64,000 nucleotides of DNA from CAIKMD01 sp036501365 (GCA_036501365.1 DASYAL010000060.1:124001-188000); one strand, 5' to 3'. Counted from the first letter of the stretch, positions 33,236 through 42,385 are shown. A program made the numbers and translations. Notes: generated from the sequence alone by a model not told the origin.

Positions 33236-35082
33236 GCTGCTATCCCCTTCATTTTCCGCGCGAGCCGGTTGAGCCGCACCGTCACCTGGGTACCCCTACC
33301 AAGCTCGCTCGCGATCGTGATCGTGCCGCCGTGCTGTTCGACGATCTGCTTCACCATTGGCAGGCCGAGGCCGGTGCCGAAACTCTTGGTGCTGAACAGA
33401 GGCTCGAAGACCTTGGGCAATACCTCCGGCGAGATGCCGCTGCCGGTATCCGCGACCACGAGCTGAAAGCGGTCTTCGACGATGGCAGTCGTCACCGCGA
33501 TCCTGCGCTCGCGGGCATCCTCGGGAATCGCCTGGGCGGCATTGTCGATGAGGTTGATGAGCACGCGGCGCATGCGCTCGAGATCGATTGCGACCATGCA
33601 GCCGGCGTCGAGATGGCGCGTTATCTCGATGCCGGTGGGGACGCGCTGCTCGCTCAGCACTTCATCGACCCACGGATCGACCGCAAGCTCGCTCAAGCGC
33701 AGCTCCTTTATACGCGTATAGTCGAGCAAATCGTTGATGATGCAGTCGCACCGCGCGACGCTGCGCTCGACGCGCGAGATCGGCCGCTCGAGATCGATGC
33801 CCTTGGCTACGGCGGTCTCTTTCAGCGCGAACAGGGTGTTGCGGATGGCGCTCAGGGGGTTGCGCAGCTCGTGCGCCATGGTTGCGGTCAGCTGACCCAG
33901 CGCCGACAACCGTTCTTTGCGCACCAACTCGCTCTGCGTCGCCCTGAGCTCGGCGGTGCGCTCTTCGACGCGGCGCGCAAGCTCGATCTCGACCGCCATT
34001 TCCGCGGTCACGTCCCGGCCCGAGCCGCGATAGCCGCGGAAATGGCCCTTCGCGTCGAAGACCGGCTTGCCGCTGACGCTGACATGGATGATGTGTCCGT
34101 CCGGCAGCGTCCGCTTGAAGCGGAAATTGTGGAATGGCCGGTGCGCCGCCAGGTCGGCGTCATGCGCGGCCCACTGCTCCGGCGTTACGCCGCCTTCTTT
34201 GGCAGTCTCGTGCCGGGTCTTGCCCAGATCCTCGTCGCTGGTGATCTCATCCGAGCGCCCGCCGCCGGAAAAGCGCGCGAAGCGCAGATTCTCGTCCTGC
34301 TCCCAAAACCAGTCGGAGGTTGCTTCGGCGAAATCGCGGAACCGTGTTTCGCTCTCCGCGAGCGATTGCTGCGCCTCCTCGGCTTCCTCGCTCTTGAGAT
34401 GATGATAGAGCGCAAAGACCAGCCCCATCGCCGCGAGAAGCAGGAAGATCATGGCGGCGAGCCCGGCCGCCTCGATTAAATTGCTGCGCAGAAAAGCGCC
34501 CATCGGCACGTCGATGACGAAAGCGCCCATCACGTCGTTCAGATGCCAAGCGGGCTTGCCGGCTTGGAGTTGGTTATGGCAGTCGACGCAGCTCTGCTGC
34601 GTCGCGAGCGAGGGGTAGACCGTGCGCTGGACTGGCTCGCCGTTGATCGACAGGATTTCCGTGACCGGCTTGGGACCGGGGGTCGCGGTGAAGGAGCGGA
34701 TGGTCGCGGCCATGCCGGCATCGAGCGGCGCGGTCTTGATCTCGCGGCCGGGAAAGCCGACCAAGCGCAGATCGAAAATGCCATCGCCGCCATGGGCTTT
34801 GCCGAAAGCGGTGATCGCGTCCGCGCGGAAGGTCGCTGGAACCGGTGCCTGCGATGCCGAAAGCTGCGTGCGCACCGCGGCATACTCGTTGACGAAAGCG
34901 TCCACGAGTTGCAGCGCCGTGATCTTCTCTTCGCTCTTATGCTCCTTGAACCAGCTCAGATTCGACGCGTAGAAGCCGTAGCCGACCCCGGCCGCGAGCA
35001 GCTGGCAGAAGCACAGGAAGATGATGAACCCTTGTCCCGATCGCGAGCCGAGAAACCGGGCGCATCGCGCCAATGGCCCCAT
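33232..35082 (-). CDS. Sensor histidine kinase with periplasmic heme-c DUF3365 domain and PAS
   Basis: The 616-residue kinase has a first membrane segment at 18-38, a periplasmic Tll0287-like/DUF3365 domain with the heme motif CVDCH at 165-169, a second membrane segment at about 203-226, a PAS domain (243-365), a coiled coil, an H-box with His404 (MAHELRNPLSAI), and an ATPase domain with NLIDNAAQAI and DTGSGI. The bound heme would sense a gas or redox state outside the cytoplasmic membrane. It is the first gene of the phosphorelay unit, and the ligand is not known. Confidence 0.9.
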   Translation of the reverse strand: MGPLARCARFLGSRSGQGFIIFLCFCQLLAAGVGYGFYASNLSWFKEHKSEEKITALQLVDAFVNEYAAVRTQLSASQAPVPATFRADAITAFGKAHGGDGIFDLRLVGFPGREIKTAPLDAGMAATIRSFTATPGPKPVTEILSINGEPVQRTVYPSLATQQSCVDCHNQLQAGKPAWHLNDVMGAFVIDVPMGAFLRSNLIEAAGLAAMIFLLLAAMGLVFALYHHLKSEEAEEAQQSLAESETRFRDFAEATSDWFWEQDENLRFARFSGGGRSDEITSDEDLGKTRHETAKEGGVTPEQWAAHDADLAAHRPFHNFRFKRTLPDGHIIHVSVSGKPVFDAKGHFRGYRGSGRDVTAEMAVEIELARRVEERTAELRATQSELVRKERLSALGQLTATMAHELRNPLSAIRNTLFALKETAVAKGIDLERPISRVERSVARCDCIINDLLDYTRIKELRLSELAVDPWVDEVLSEQRVPTGIEITRHLDAGCMVAIDLERMRRVLINLIDNAAQAIPEDARERRIAVTTAIVEDRFQLVVADTGSGISPEVLPKVFEPLFSTKSFGTGLGLPMVKQIVEQHGGTITIASELGRGTQVTVRLNRLARKMKGIAA

Positions 35083-35089
35083 GATCCGC

Positions 35090-35146
35090 CGCCCTTAATC
35101 CTCGCCGATTTCGCGGCGGATAATGGGCGCTCTTTCGTTAAGGGCG
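35090..35146. promoter_or_regulatory. Inverted repeat in the kinase leader region
   Basis: CGCCCTTAA (35090-35098) and TTAAGGGCG (35138-35146) are perfect nine-base inverted copies 39 bases apart, in the 126-base gap upstream of the heme sensor kinase. The region is AT-richer than the genes around it and probably holds the promoter of the phosphorelay unit. Whether the repeat is an operator or an RNA structure cannot be told. Confidence 0.4.
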
Positions 35147-35208
35147 CATTAATTGAAATCGCCGGAATTCGAAAGAAAATCAGCGATCTAGCGAAGGTGA
35201 ATCGATCG

Positions 35209-36354
35209 TTAACGCCAGAAATCGCGGCTGGCGATACGCGCGCCTTCCGCCATCGCCGCAAGCTTCGCCCAGACCACGTCCGCATCGACCGCCGCCTGTC
35301 CGACCCAGGTGCCATAGCCGCAATCCGTGCCGGCGATCACATTCTCGCGGCCGACCAGGCGGGCGTAATTCGCGATCCGCTGCGCCACCAATTCGGGATG
35401 CTCGATGAAATTCGACTTCGATTCGAGCACGCCGGGAATCAGCAGCTTGCCCTCGGGCAACTTCACGCGCTCGAACACCCGCCATTCATGGGCGTGGCGT
35501 GGATTGGCGGCCTCGAAGGAAATCGCGCTCGGCCGCGCCAGGAAGACGATGTCGAGGATCGCCTCGATCGGCACGTCGCAATGATGCGGGCCTTCGTAAT
35601 TGCCCCAACACAGATGCATGCGCATTTTATCGGGCGAGATGTTCGCCACCGCGTGGTTGAGCGCCTCGACATGCAGCCTTGCGGCCCTGCGGAATTCCTC
35701 GAGGCTGAGGTCGGCGTGCTGGATGTGGCGCCCCATCGCGAGATCGGGACAGTCGAGCTGAAGGATCAACCCCGCCGCGACGATCGCCTCGTATTCCACG
35801 CGCATCGCCTCAGCGATCGCGGCGAGATAGGCCTCGGTGCTGCGATAATGGTCGTTGCGGAAAAACAGCGAAATCAGGCCCGGCGAGGCCGCGGTCAGGA
35901 ATCCCTCGGCGGCGCTGCCGCCGCGCAGCGCCTGTTTCAGGTCGACGATGTCGCTCGCGACGGCGTGCGAATCCGCAACCGATATCGGCCCGTTGCACGC
36001 CGGCGTCTTGCGCCGCGCGCGGCCAGGATCGCCGAACACCCGCCGCGCCAGCTCCGGGAACTCGACCAGATCCTGATAGACGAAGCTGTTGCTGCTGCCG
36101 CCAAAGCCGGCGAGACGGTCTTTGATATAGGTGGCGTAGGACGGCTTGCTCATCTCGCCGTCATTGACGATATCGACTCCGGCCGCGAGCTGCTTCCCGA
36201 CGATGTCCTTCACCGCCGCCGCGATCCGCGCGGCGAGCGCCGCGCGCTCGACCGGGACGCTGTCTTCTTTGGCGAACATCATGCGCACCAGATCGGGCGG
36301 GCGCGGCAGGCTGCCGGTATGGGTGGTCAGAAATCGCTCCGTGCTGCGTTTCAT
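35209..36354 (-). CDS. MetE-like (cobalamin-independent methionine synthase II family) protein
   Basis: The 381-residue TIM-barrel protein starts TTHTGSLPRPPDL and has the short single-barrel architecture of the archaeal MetE-like core rather than full MetE. Zinc-ligand-like residues are His and Cys in MHLCWGNYEGPHHCD, a Glu in SFEAANPRH, and Cys in AGTDCGYGTW. The family includes methyltransferases and proteins of unknown reaction. It is divergent from the isomerase-like gene by 38 bases. Substrate cannot be named; the methionine synthase label is a family label. Confidence 0.8.
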   Translation of the reverse strand: MKRSTERFLTTHTGSLPRPPDLVRMMFAKEDSVPVERAALAARIAAAVKDIVGKQLAAGVDIVNDGEMSKPSYATYIKDRLAGFGGSSNSFVYQDLVEFPELARRVFGDPGRARRKTPACNGPISVADSHAVASDIVDLKQALRGGSAAEGFLTAASPGLISLFFRNDHYRSTEAYLAAIAEAMRVEYEAIVAAGLILQLDCPDLAMGRHIQHADLSLEEFRRAARLHVEALNHAVANISPDKMRMHLCWGNYEGPHHCDVPIEAILDIVFLARPSAISFEAANPRHAHEWRVFERVKLPEGKLLIPGVLESKSNFIEHPELVAQRIANYARLVGRENVIAGTDCGYGTWVGQAAVDADVVWAKLAAMAEGARIASRDFWR

Positions 36355-36392
36355 GGTTGACTCGCCGAAAGGATCGCCGCCGAAATAATCGC

Positions 36393-37220
36393 ATGAATCG
36401 GCTTGTCCTCGCACCCGTGACGATCAATGAGCTCGACCCGCCGGCCCTGATCGAGGCCGCGCACGAGGCCGGTTTTGCCGCGGTCGACCTGCGGGTGCTC
36501 GGCGCCCCGGGAGCCGCGCCGGTGGCGCCGGTGATCGGCAACCGGCCGCTGATCGCCGCGACCGCCGCAGCTTTGGCCGATACCGGCGTCACCCTGTTCA
36601 GCGCGACCGGCATCTGGCTCGTGCCCGGCTTCAGCCTCGACGCAGCGTTGCCGGCGCTCGAAGCCGCGGCGCGGCTAGGGGCGGAATGCTTCCTCGCGGT
36701 CGGCAACGACCCGGAGGAAGGGCGGATGACCGAGAGCCTGGCCCGGCTTGCCGCCGCCGCCCGGTCGCATCGGCTGCGGCTGGCGCTGGAGCTGATGCCC
36801 TATACCGCGGTCAATTCCCTGGCTAAGGCGCACCGGATGGTCGTCAGCAGCGGCGAGGTTAATGTCGGGCTGTTGATCGATGCCCTCCATCTGGCCCGTG
36901 CTGGGGGTACCCCCGCCGAAGTGGCCGCGATCCCGCCCGAACATATCGCCTATCTTCAGCTCTGCGACGCCCCGGCCACCCCGCCGCCCGGCCTGTCCTT
37001 GCGCCAGGAATCCTTGACGGCCCGGCTTTACCCCGGCGAGGGGAGCCTGCCGCTGATGGCGCTGATGGATGCCCTGCCGGCGGGCATCGTGGTCGATGTC
37101 GAGACCCCCGTCGCCGCCGATCGGCACCGGTCGGCAGGCGAGCGGGCTGCCCTTGCGCTTTCCGCAACCCAGCATTTCCTAACTGTCTGGCAGGCCCGGA
37201 AACTGGGGCTAAGCAATTGA
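36393..37220 (+). CDS. Sugar phosphate isomerase/epimerase-like TIM-barrel protein
   Basis: The 275-residue protein belongs to the AP-endonuclease-2/xylose-isomerase-like barrel group. Metal-ligand candidates are Glu in LALELMPYT, Asp and His in LLIDALHLAR, and Glu in VDVETPV near the end. Members act on sugars, inosose or hydroxypyruvate, or as sugar-phosphate epimerases. It lies just upstream of the sigma factor gene and is divergent from the MetE-like gene. Function beyond the fold is unknown. Confidence 0.8.
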   Translation: MNRLVLAPVTINELDPPALIEAAHEAGFAAVDLRVLGAPGAAPVAPVIGNRPLIAATAAALADTGVTLFSATGIWLVPGFSLDAALPALEAAARLGAECFLAVGNDPEEGRMTESLARLAAAARSHRLRLALELMPYTAVNSLAKAHRMVVSSGEVNVGLLIDALHLARAGGTPAEVAAIPPEHIAYLQLCDAPATPPPGLSLRQESLTARLYPGEGSLPLMALMDALPAGIVVDVETPVAADRHRSAGERAALALSATQHFLTVWQARKLGLSN

Positions 37221-37347
37221 AACAGAAAAGTTTTACCCTCGCCACTTAAAACACGTGCGATTGGCCCCAATATTGTGCCAAGATGCGCCCCGGCCGGCCG
37301 TCCAGGTCGGTCCAGCCATCACGATTACGAATGTGAGTCAGATCATC

Positions 37348-38943
37348 ATGCGGGCCAATTTCGCCGGCGCCGAAGCCGTGGAACAGCCGAGTCAGCCGGC
37401 TGAAGCGGCAGAGGGAACCCCGGAGGAATCCAATGTCGCCGTCGAGGAGCTGCCGCGGGCTGGCAACGTCGCCACCGATGCGACCTCCGGCGATGCGATG
37501 CAGCATTATCTGCGCGAGATTTCCGTCGCCGAGTTGCTGACGCGCGAGCAAGAGGTCGAGCTCGCCCAGCGGATCGAGGCCGGGCGCGAGGCGATGCTGG
37601 CGGCGCTGTGCCGCAGCGAGTTGCTGCGCCGGTCGATCAAGGAATGGCGTGAGGGGCTGGGCAAGAACACCGTTTTGCTGCGCGACGTGGTCGATCTCGC
37701 GGCAACGCGTCGGCGGATGCGCGGCGATGTCGAGACGCCGGTCGACGAGAGCGGCTCGTCCTCGGTGATCGCGCAGATTGAAGCTGAGCTCATGCCCGAT
37801 GTGAAGGCGGCTTTCACCCGCGCGATCAATGCCGGCAAGGGCCGGTCCCAGGCGCTGGCCAAGGCGCTCAACAACGTCGTGTTGCAGCCTGCCGAGATCG
37901 ACAAGCTCGCACATAAGGTCAAGGAGATGAGCCGCAAGCTCCTCGAATTCGAGGGCACGCTGGCGCGGCTCGCCGATCAATCCGGCATCGTGCGGACCGA
38001 TTTCATCACCACCTATCGCGAGGCCAAGGGCGCCAAGTTGTGGCTCGAATCCGCGCGCCGGCGCCGGGTCACGGCGTGGCGCTCGTTCATCGGGCGGCAT
38101 GGCGAGCAGGCCAAGATCCTCGTCGCTGAGATCGAGGCGATCGCCAAGCAGTCGGGGCAGAAGCTCGAGCATTTCCGCGCCGGCGCGAACGATCTGCAGC
38201 GCGGCGCCCGCGATGCCGAGCGCGCCAAGGAGCAGATGATCGCCGCCAACCTGCGGCTGGTCACCTGGATTGCGCGCCGCCACGTCAATCGCGGCCTGCC
38301 GCTGATGGATCTGGTGCAGGAAGGCAATATCGGCCTGATGCGCGCGGTCGAAAAATTCGACTGGCGTCGCGGCTACAAGTTCTCGACCTATGCGACGTGG
38401 TGGATCCGCCAGGCGTGTTCGCGCGCGCTGGTCGATCAGGGCCATTTGATCCGCATCCCGGCGCATCTGGCCGACGAGGTCCGGCGCGTGCTGCGCGCGC
38501 AACGTCGCCTCGCCGGCGAGTTGCGCCGCGAGCCGACCGAGCCCGAGCTTGCCGAGCGTCTCGGCACGCCGGTGCCCAAGTTGCGCACCGTGCTCGAATT
38601 GGTGCGCGATCCGGTCAGCATGGACCAGCCGGTGGGCGAGGATGGCGATGCCACGATCGGCGACTTCCTCGAGGACCAGCAAGCGGTGGTGCCGCTCGAA
38701 GCGGCGGCCGCGGCCGAGCTGCGCGAGGCGACCGAAGAGGCGCTGGCGCGTTTGACGCCGCGCGAGGCCGACGTTCTACGCCTGCGCTTCGGCGTGGGCC
38801 AAGCCGCCGAGCATACCCTCGAAGAGGTCGGCAAGAAGTACCAGGTGACGCGCGAGCGCATCCGCCAAATCGAGGCGAAGGCGCTGAAGAAGCTCAGCCA
38901 GCGCGGTCCCGACCGCCGTCTCGCCGGCTTCCTCGACCGCTGA
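37348..38943 (+). CDS. RpoD-like group 1/2 sigma-70 factor without region 1.1
   Basis: The 531-residue protein has region 1.2 (MQHYLREISVAELLTREQEVEL), a non-conserved spacer of about 200 residues, regions 2.1-2.4 (ANLRLVTWIARRHVNRG to YKFSTYATWWIRQACSRAL), region 3 and region 4.2 (TLEEVGKKYQVTRERIRQIE). The N-terminal 50 residues are acidic and there is no region 1.1. Region 2.4 reads RQACSRALVDQGHLIRIP where housekeeping sigma has RQAITRSIADQARTIRIP. These point to a divergent second sigma rather than the main RpoD. An upstream GTG at 37255 would add 31 residues. A strong terminator follows. Confidence 0.85.
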   Translation: MRANFAGAEAVEQPSQPAEAAEGTPEESNVAVEELPRAGNVATDATSGDAMQHYLREISVAELLTREQEVELAQRIEAGREAMLAALCRSELLRRSIKEWREGLGKNTVLLRDVVDLAATRRRMRGDVETPVDESGSSSVIAQIEAELMPDVKAAFTRAINAGKGRSQALAKALNNVVLQPAEIDKLAHKVKEMSRKLLEFEGTLARLADQSGIVRTDFITTYREAKGAKLWLESARRRRVTAWRSFIGRHGEQAKILVAEIEAIAKQSGQKLEHFRAGANDLQRGARDAERAKEQMIAANLRLVTWIARRHVNRGLPLMDLVQEGNIGLMRAVEKFDWRRGYKFSTYATWWIRQACSRALVDQGHLIRIPAHLADEVRRVLRAQRRLAGELRREPTEPELAERLGTPVPKLRTVLELVRDPVSMDQPVGEDGDATIGDFLEDQQAVVPLEAAAAAELREATEEALARLTPREADVLRLRFGVGQAAEHTLEEVGKKYQVTRERIRQIEAKALKKLSQRGPDRRLAGFLDR

Positions 38944-38968
38944 CCGCCGGCACCGTTCGATCGGACAA

Positions 38969-38999
38969 CGCCCGGACCCGTTGGTCCGGGCGTTTCCTT
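38969..38999 (+). terminator. Rho-independent terminator after the sigma factor gene
   Basis: A perfect ten-base stem CGCCCGGACC (38969-38978) / GGTCCGGGCG (38983-38992) with a CGTT loop is followed by TTTCCTT. Two flanking A-T pairs extend it to twelve. It lies 25 bases past the stop codon and is the clearest terminator in the window. Confidence 0.9.
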
Positions 39000-39091
39000 A
39001 TGCGGGCCGCGGGTTGATTGGTCGTTGCCTCGATGCCATCCCCGCCGCACAATGCCGGCCCGCGTTCGGGAATGCGGCAAGGGGAGACGCT

Positions 39092-39757
39092 ATGGCCACG
39101 CAACGGATTAGCTACGTCGATCCGGCGACGATCGCCGACGAACGCATGCTGGCCGAATTCGACCGCTGCCGCCGCGAAGGCACGCCTCGGCCGGAAAGCC
39201 AGGCCATCCGGGCACATGTTCCCGCCACCTTCTGGTCCTTCGCCGATACCTGGGAAGCGGTGTTCCGCAGCGGCGTTATGGACCATTCGATCAAGGAGCT
39301 GTGCCGTGTCTACGTCTCGCACTCGGTCAAATGCGAATATTGCGGCAACCAGCGTTCGGTGAAGTCTGCCAGCCAGGGCTTGGTCGAGGCCGACTACAAA
39401 GACTTGCTCGATTTCGAGAAATCCAAACATTACGACGAGCGGCAGAAAGCGGCGCTTGCCTATACCGAGGCTATCACCTGGGATCTCGAGGCCGACGATG
39501 AATTATGGCAGCGGCTGAAGCACCACTTCACCGAGGCGCAGATCGTCGAGCTCGGCTATTTCGTCGCGATCACCATGGGCCAACAGCGCTGGCTGCGCAC
39601 CCTCAACATCGATCACCACCAGATACTCGCGGGCACCGCGGCCTCGATGGCGCCGGGCTTCGAGACCGCCGAGGCGCTCGTGCAAAGCAAGGCAAGCGCC
39701 GACTATTGGGGCAAGCGTCCGGCTGTGCCCGCGAAAGCGTCATCGACCGGCCAATGA
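39092..39757 (+). CDS. Carboxymuconolactone decarboxylase/AhpD-like protein
   Basis: The 221-residue protein carries the AhpD-type motif Glu69, Cys81 and Cys84 (KELCRVYVSHSVKCEYCGNQR). The His normally four residues after the second Cys is replaced by Arg88. The two Cys suggest a thiol redox or peroxide-linked activity, and the missing His makes full AhpD chemistry uncertain. GGGGAGA precedes the ATG. It overlaps the ABC ATPase gene by ATGA and so leads that five-gene transporter unit. Confidence 0.8.
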   Translation: MATQRISYVDPATIADERMLAEFDRCRREGTPRPESQAIRAHVPATFWSFADTWEAVFRSGVMDHSIKELCRVYVSHSVKCEYCGNQRSVKSASQGLVEADYKDLLDFEKSKHYDERQKAALAYTEAITWDLEADDELWQRLKHHFTEAQIVELGYFVAITMGQQRWLRTLNIDHHQILAGTAASMAPGFETAEALVQSKASADYWGKRPAVPAKASSTGQ

Positions 39758-40572
39758 GCGAGGGTGGGACGGCGATCGCCACGCCGACAGCGGCCGCCGC
39801 GGCCGGCCATATCCGCGCCCGCGGCCTGACCAAGCGCTACAGCGAATTGACGGTCTTCTCGGGTGTCGATCTCGATCTCGCGGCGCGCGAAATCGTCGCG
39901 CTGGTCGGGCCGTCGGGCTGTGGCAAGACGACGCTGCTGCGCTGCATCGACGGACTCATTCCCTGCGACGGCGAGATCACCCTCGACGGCCGGCGCGTTA
40001 CGCAGCCGCCGCCGGGCGTCGCCATGGTGTTCCAGCATTTCGGCCTGTTCCCATGGAAGACGGTCTACGACAACGTCGCTTATGGGCTGCGCATGGCAGG
40101 AGCGAGCGCGGCCGAGGTCGCGCGCCGCGTGCCGGCCTTCATCGGCCTCGTCGGTCTCGCGGGCTTCGAGCGCGCCTATCCCTATCAGATCTCCGGCGGC
40201 ATGCAGCAGCGCTGCGGCCTCGCCCGTGCGCTCGCGATCGAGCCGAGCGTCCTGTTGATGGATGAGCCTTTCGCCGCGGTCGACGCGCAGACCCGCGAAA
40301 TCCTGCAATTCGAGTTGCTGCGCATCTGGGAAAAGCAGCCGACGACGATGCTCTTCGTCACCCATTCGATCGAGGAAGCCGTGCTGTTGGGCGACCGCGT
40401 CGTCGTGTTAAAGGGCCGCCCGGCGCGCGTCGATCAGGACATCGTCATCGATCTGCCGCGGCCGCGCAGCCGCGACACGCTGAGCCTGCCGCGCTTCTCG
40501 GCGCTGCGCGAGCAGGTCTGGGGCACGCTCATGAGCGAGGCGCGCCGCGCCGAATTCCAACTCGAGACCTAG
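39754..40572 (+). CDS. NitT/TauT-type ABC transporter ATPase
   Basis: The 272-residue ATPase has Walker A GPSGCGKTT (about 51-59), Q-loop VFQHFGLFPW, signature ISGGMQQR, Walker B LLMDEPFAAVD and the switch His in FVTHS. It overlaps the AhpD-like gene by four bases and is followed by a substrate-binding protein and two permeases. The set is complete for a taurine, sulfonate, nitrate or thiamine-precursor type importer, and the substrate is unknown. Confidence 0.92.
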   Translation: MSEGGTAIATPTAAAAAGHIRARGLTKRYSELTVFSGVDLDLAAREIVALVGPSGCGKTTLLRCIDGLIPCDGEITLDGRRVTQPPPGVAMVFQHFGLFPWKTVYDNVAYGLRMAGASAAEVARRVPAFIGLVGLAGFERAYPYQISGGMQQRCGLARALAIEPSVLLMDEPFAAVDAQTREILQFELLRIWEKQPTTMLFVTHSIEEAVLLGDRVVVLKGRPARVDQDIVIDLPRPRSRDTLSLPRFSALREQVWGTLMSEARRAEFQLET

Positions 40573-40606
40573 ACCAAGGGCCAAACAAGGACAGGGAGGA
40601 TCATCG

Positions 40607-41614
40607 ATGTTCCGCAGAGCCGTGATTGCTGCCGCGCTAGTGCTTTCCGCCGCTGGGGGCGCGCCGCCTACGTATGCTGCCGATGCCCCAAAGGTGGTCA
40701 TGGCGCTGCCCGGCGTGCCGCCGATCTATCTCACGGTCTTCGCCTATGTTGCCGACAAACAGGGCTTCTTCAAAAAATACGGCGCCGATGTCGTGCTGCG
40801 CCAATTCGATACCGGCGCCGCCGGCTCGCGGGCGGTGATCGCCGGCGATGCGGATATGGCGCTGGTGCCGACAGCGCTCACCATCAACCAGATAGCCAAT
40901 GCCAATGCCGACGTGGTCAGTATTTATGGCCTTCCCAATCCCGATTGGTCGATCGGCACGACGAATGCGGCGAAGGCGCAATGCAGCGACCTCAAAGGCG
41001 CGCAGATCGGTGTCGACACGCCCGGCGGCGCGCGCTCGCTGGCGCTCAAGGATATGCTGATCGGCGGTTGCCACCTGTCGATCGACGACGTTCAGCAGGT
41101 GCCGCTCGGCTCGAACACGGCGCCGGCCATGATCGCCGGGCAGATCGCCTATGGCGTGCTGCATCTCGACGACGTGCCGGTGATCGAAAGCCAGGGCAAG
41201 AAAGTCGCCATCGTGATGACGCTCAAGCAGGCGGTGCCGGTCAGCCATTACGACGTCCTCGAGGCGCGTCGCGATCGGCTCGCCGAGAAGCGCGATGCGA
41301 TCGTGCGCACCGTGGCGGCCCTGGTCGACGCGGCGCGCTACATGGCCGATCCCAAGAACGCCGATACGGTCGCTCAGATCGGCACGCTCACCGGCCACGA
41401 CCTTGCGATCTCGAAAGAGGCTCTGAAGCTCTTCAACGGCATCGGCTTCTGGGACACCAAGGATGACGGGCTCGATCGTGCCAAGATCGAGGCCGTGATC
41501 GAAGACCAGGTCAAGACCGGCAACGTCAAGGAAGGCAAGACCCCTCCGAGCTACGAGCGGTTGGTCGACCGCACGGTGTGGCGCGACGCCGCGGCGATGA
41601 TCGGATCGCACTGA
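40607..41614 (+). CDS. NMT1/THI5-like periplasmic substrate-binding protein
   Basis: The 335-residue protein has a signal peptide (MFRRAVIAAALVLSAAGG... cleaved near YAADA), then the NMT1-type start with VFAYVADKQGFFKKYG and the DADMALVPTAL hinge segment. A Cys pair (Cys125, Cys146 region; AQCSDL and IGGCHL) could form a disulfide. GGGAGG precedes the ATG. It feeds the two permeases that follow. The ligand could be an anion, sulfonate or pyrimidine-like compound. Confidence 0.9.
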   Translation: MFRRAVIAAALVLSAAGGAPPTYAADAPKVVMALPGVPPIYLTVFAYVADKQGFFKKYGADVVLRQFDTGAAGSRAVIAGDADMALVPTALTINQIANANADVVSIYGLPNPDWSIGTTNAAKAQCSDLKGAQIGVDTPGGARSLALKDMLIGGCHLSIDDVQQVPLGSNTAPAMIAGQIAYGVLHLDDVPVIESQGKKVAIVMTLKQAVPVSHYDVLEARRDRLAEKRDAIVRTVAALVDAARYMADPKNADTVAQIGTLTGHDLAISKEALKLFNGIGFWDTKDDGLDRAKIEAVIEDQVKTGNVKEGKTPPSYERLVDRTVWRDAAAMIGSH

Positions 41615-41626
41615 GAGCCGACGTCG

Positions 41627-42385
41627 ATGGGTCGAGGGCGTGAGATCGCGGCACGCTATGCGCCGCCGCTGGTGAGCTTCGTCGTCGGCATGGCGGTGTG
41701 GGAACTGGTCGGCCGCCACACCGACGCCGCTTTCCTGGTGCCATTGTCCGAGACGCTCGACCGGCTCGTGGAGCTTATCCGCTCGGGCGAGCTGCTGCGC
41801 CAGACCTTGAGCTCGCTCGCCATCTTCGCCGTCGGCTTCACGCTCGGCGTGCTGGTCGGCGCGCCAGCCGGCATGCTTCTCGCCCGCGTCGCCGTGCTGC
41901 GCCGCGCCCTCGACGTCTATATCATGATCGCCTATGCGACGCCGCTGGTCGCGCTCATCCCCTTCATTCTGTCGCTGATGGGCTTCGGCTTTGCGCCGAA
42001 GGTGCTGGTAGTGTTCCTATTCGCCGTGTTTCCGGTGCTCTACAACACGGTCGAAGGCGCGCGCAGCCTCAAGCCTGAGCTGGTCGAGGTCGCGCATTCG
42101 TTCCGGTCAAGCGAATGGGCGCTGTGGCGCGAGGTCATGGTGCCCTACACCCTGCCCTTCACCATGACCGGCGTGCGTCAGGCAATCGGCCGCGCCCTCG
42201 TCGGCATGATCGCGGCCGAGTTCTTCCTCAGCTCGACCGGGCTCGGCCAGCTCATCATGAACGCCTCGCAGAATTTCGATACGGCGGGCGTGTTGGCGGC
42301 GATCCTCGTCATCATGGCGTTGGGGCTATGCCTGATGCGGATCGGCCGCGCCATCGAGCAATACTTCGCGCGCTGGCGAGTGTGA
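41627..42385 (+). CDS. ABC transporter permease (SsuC/TauC-like) 1
   Basis: The 252-residue membrane protein has about six hydrophobic helices and the EAA loop around LVEVAHSFRSSEWALWREVMVPYTLP. It starts 12 bases after the binding-protein gene and its stop overlaps the second permease by one base (TGATG). The heterodimer with that second permease forms the channel. Confidence 0.9.
   Translation: MGRGREIAARYAPPLVSFVVGMAVWELVGRHTDAAFLVPLSETLDRLVELIRSGELLRQTLSSLAIFAVGFTLGVLVGAPAGMLLARVAVLRRALDVYIMIAYATPLVALIPFILSLMGFGFAPKVLVVFLFAVFPVLYNTVEGARSLKPELVEVAHSFRSSEWALWREVMVPYTLPFTMTGVRQAIGRALVGMIAAEFFLSSTGLGQLIMNASQNFDTAGVLAAILVIMALGLCLMRIGRAIEQYFARWRV

Noticed and set aside
34543..36360. A 605-codon open frame on the plus strand across the sensor kinase and MetE-like genes
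   Set aside because: It spans two conserved genes and their promoter gap on the opposite strand and shows no recognisable domain.
37218..37347. Heat-shock-type promoter before the sigma factor gene
   Set aside because: A TTGAAA is present but no suitable -10 lies at the right spacing; an imperfect TTGGC/GCCAA dyad near 37261 is too short to call.
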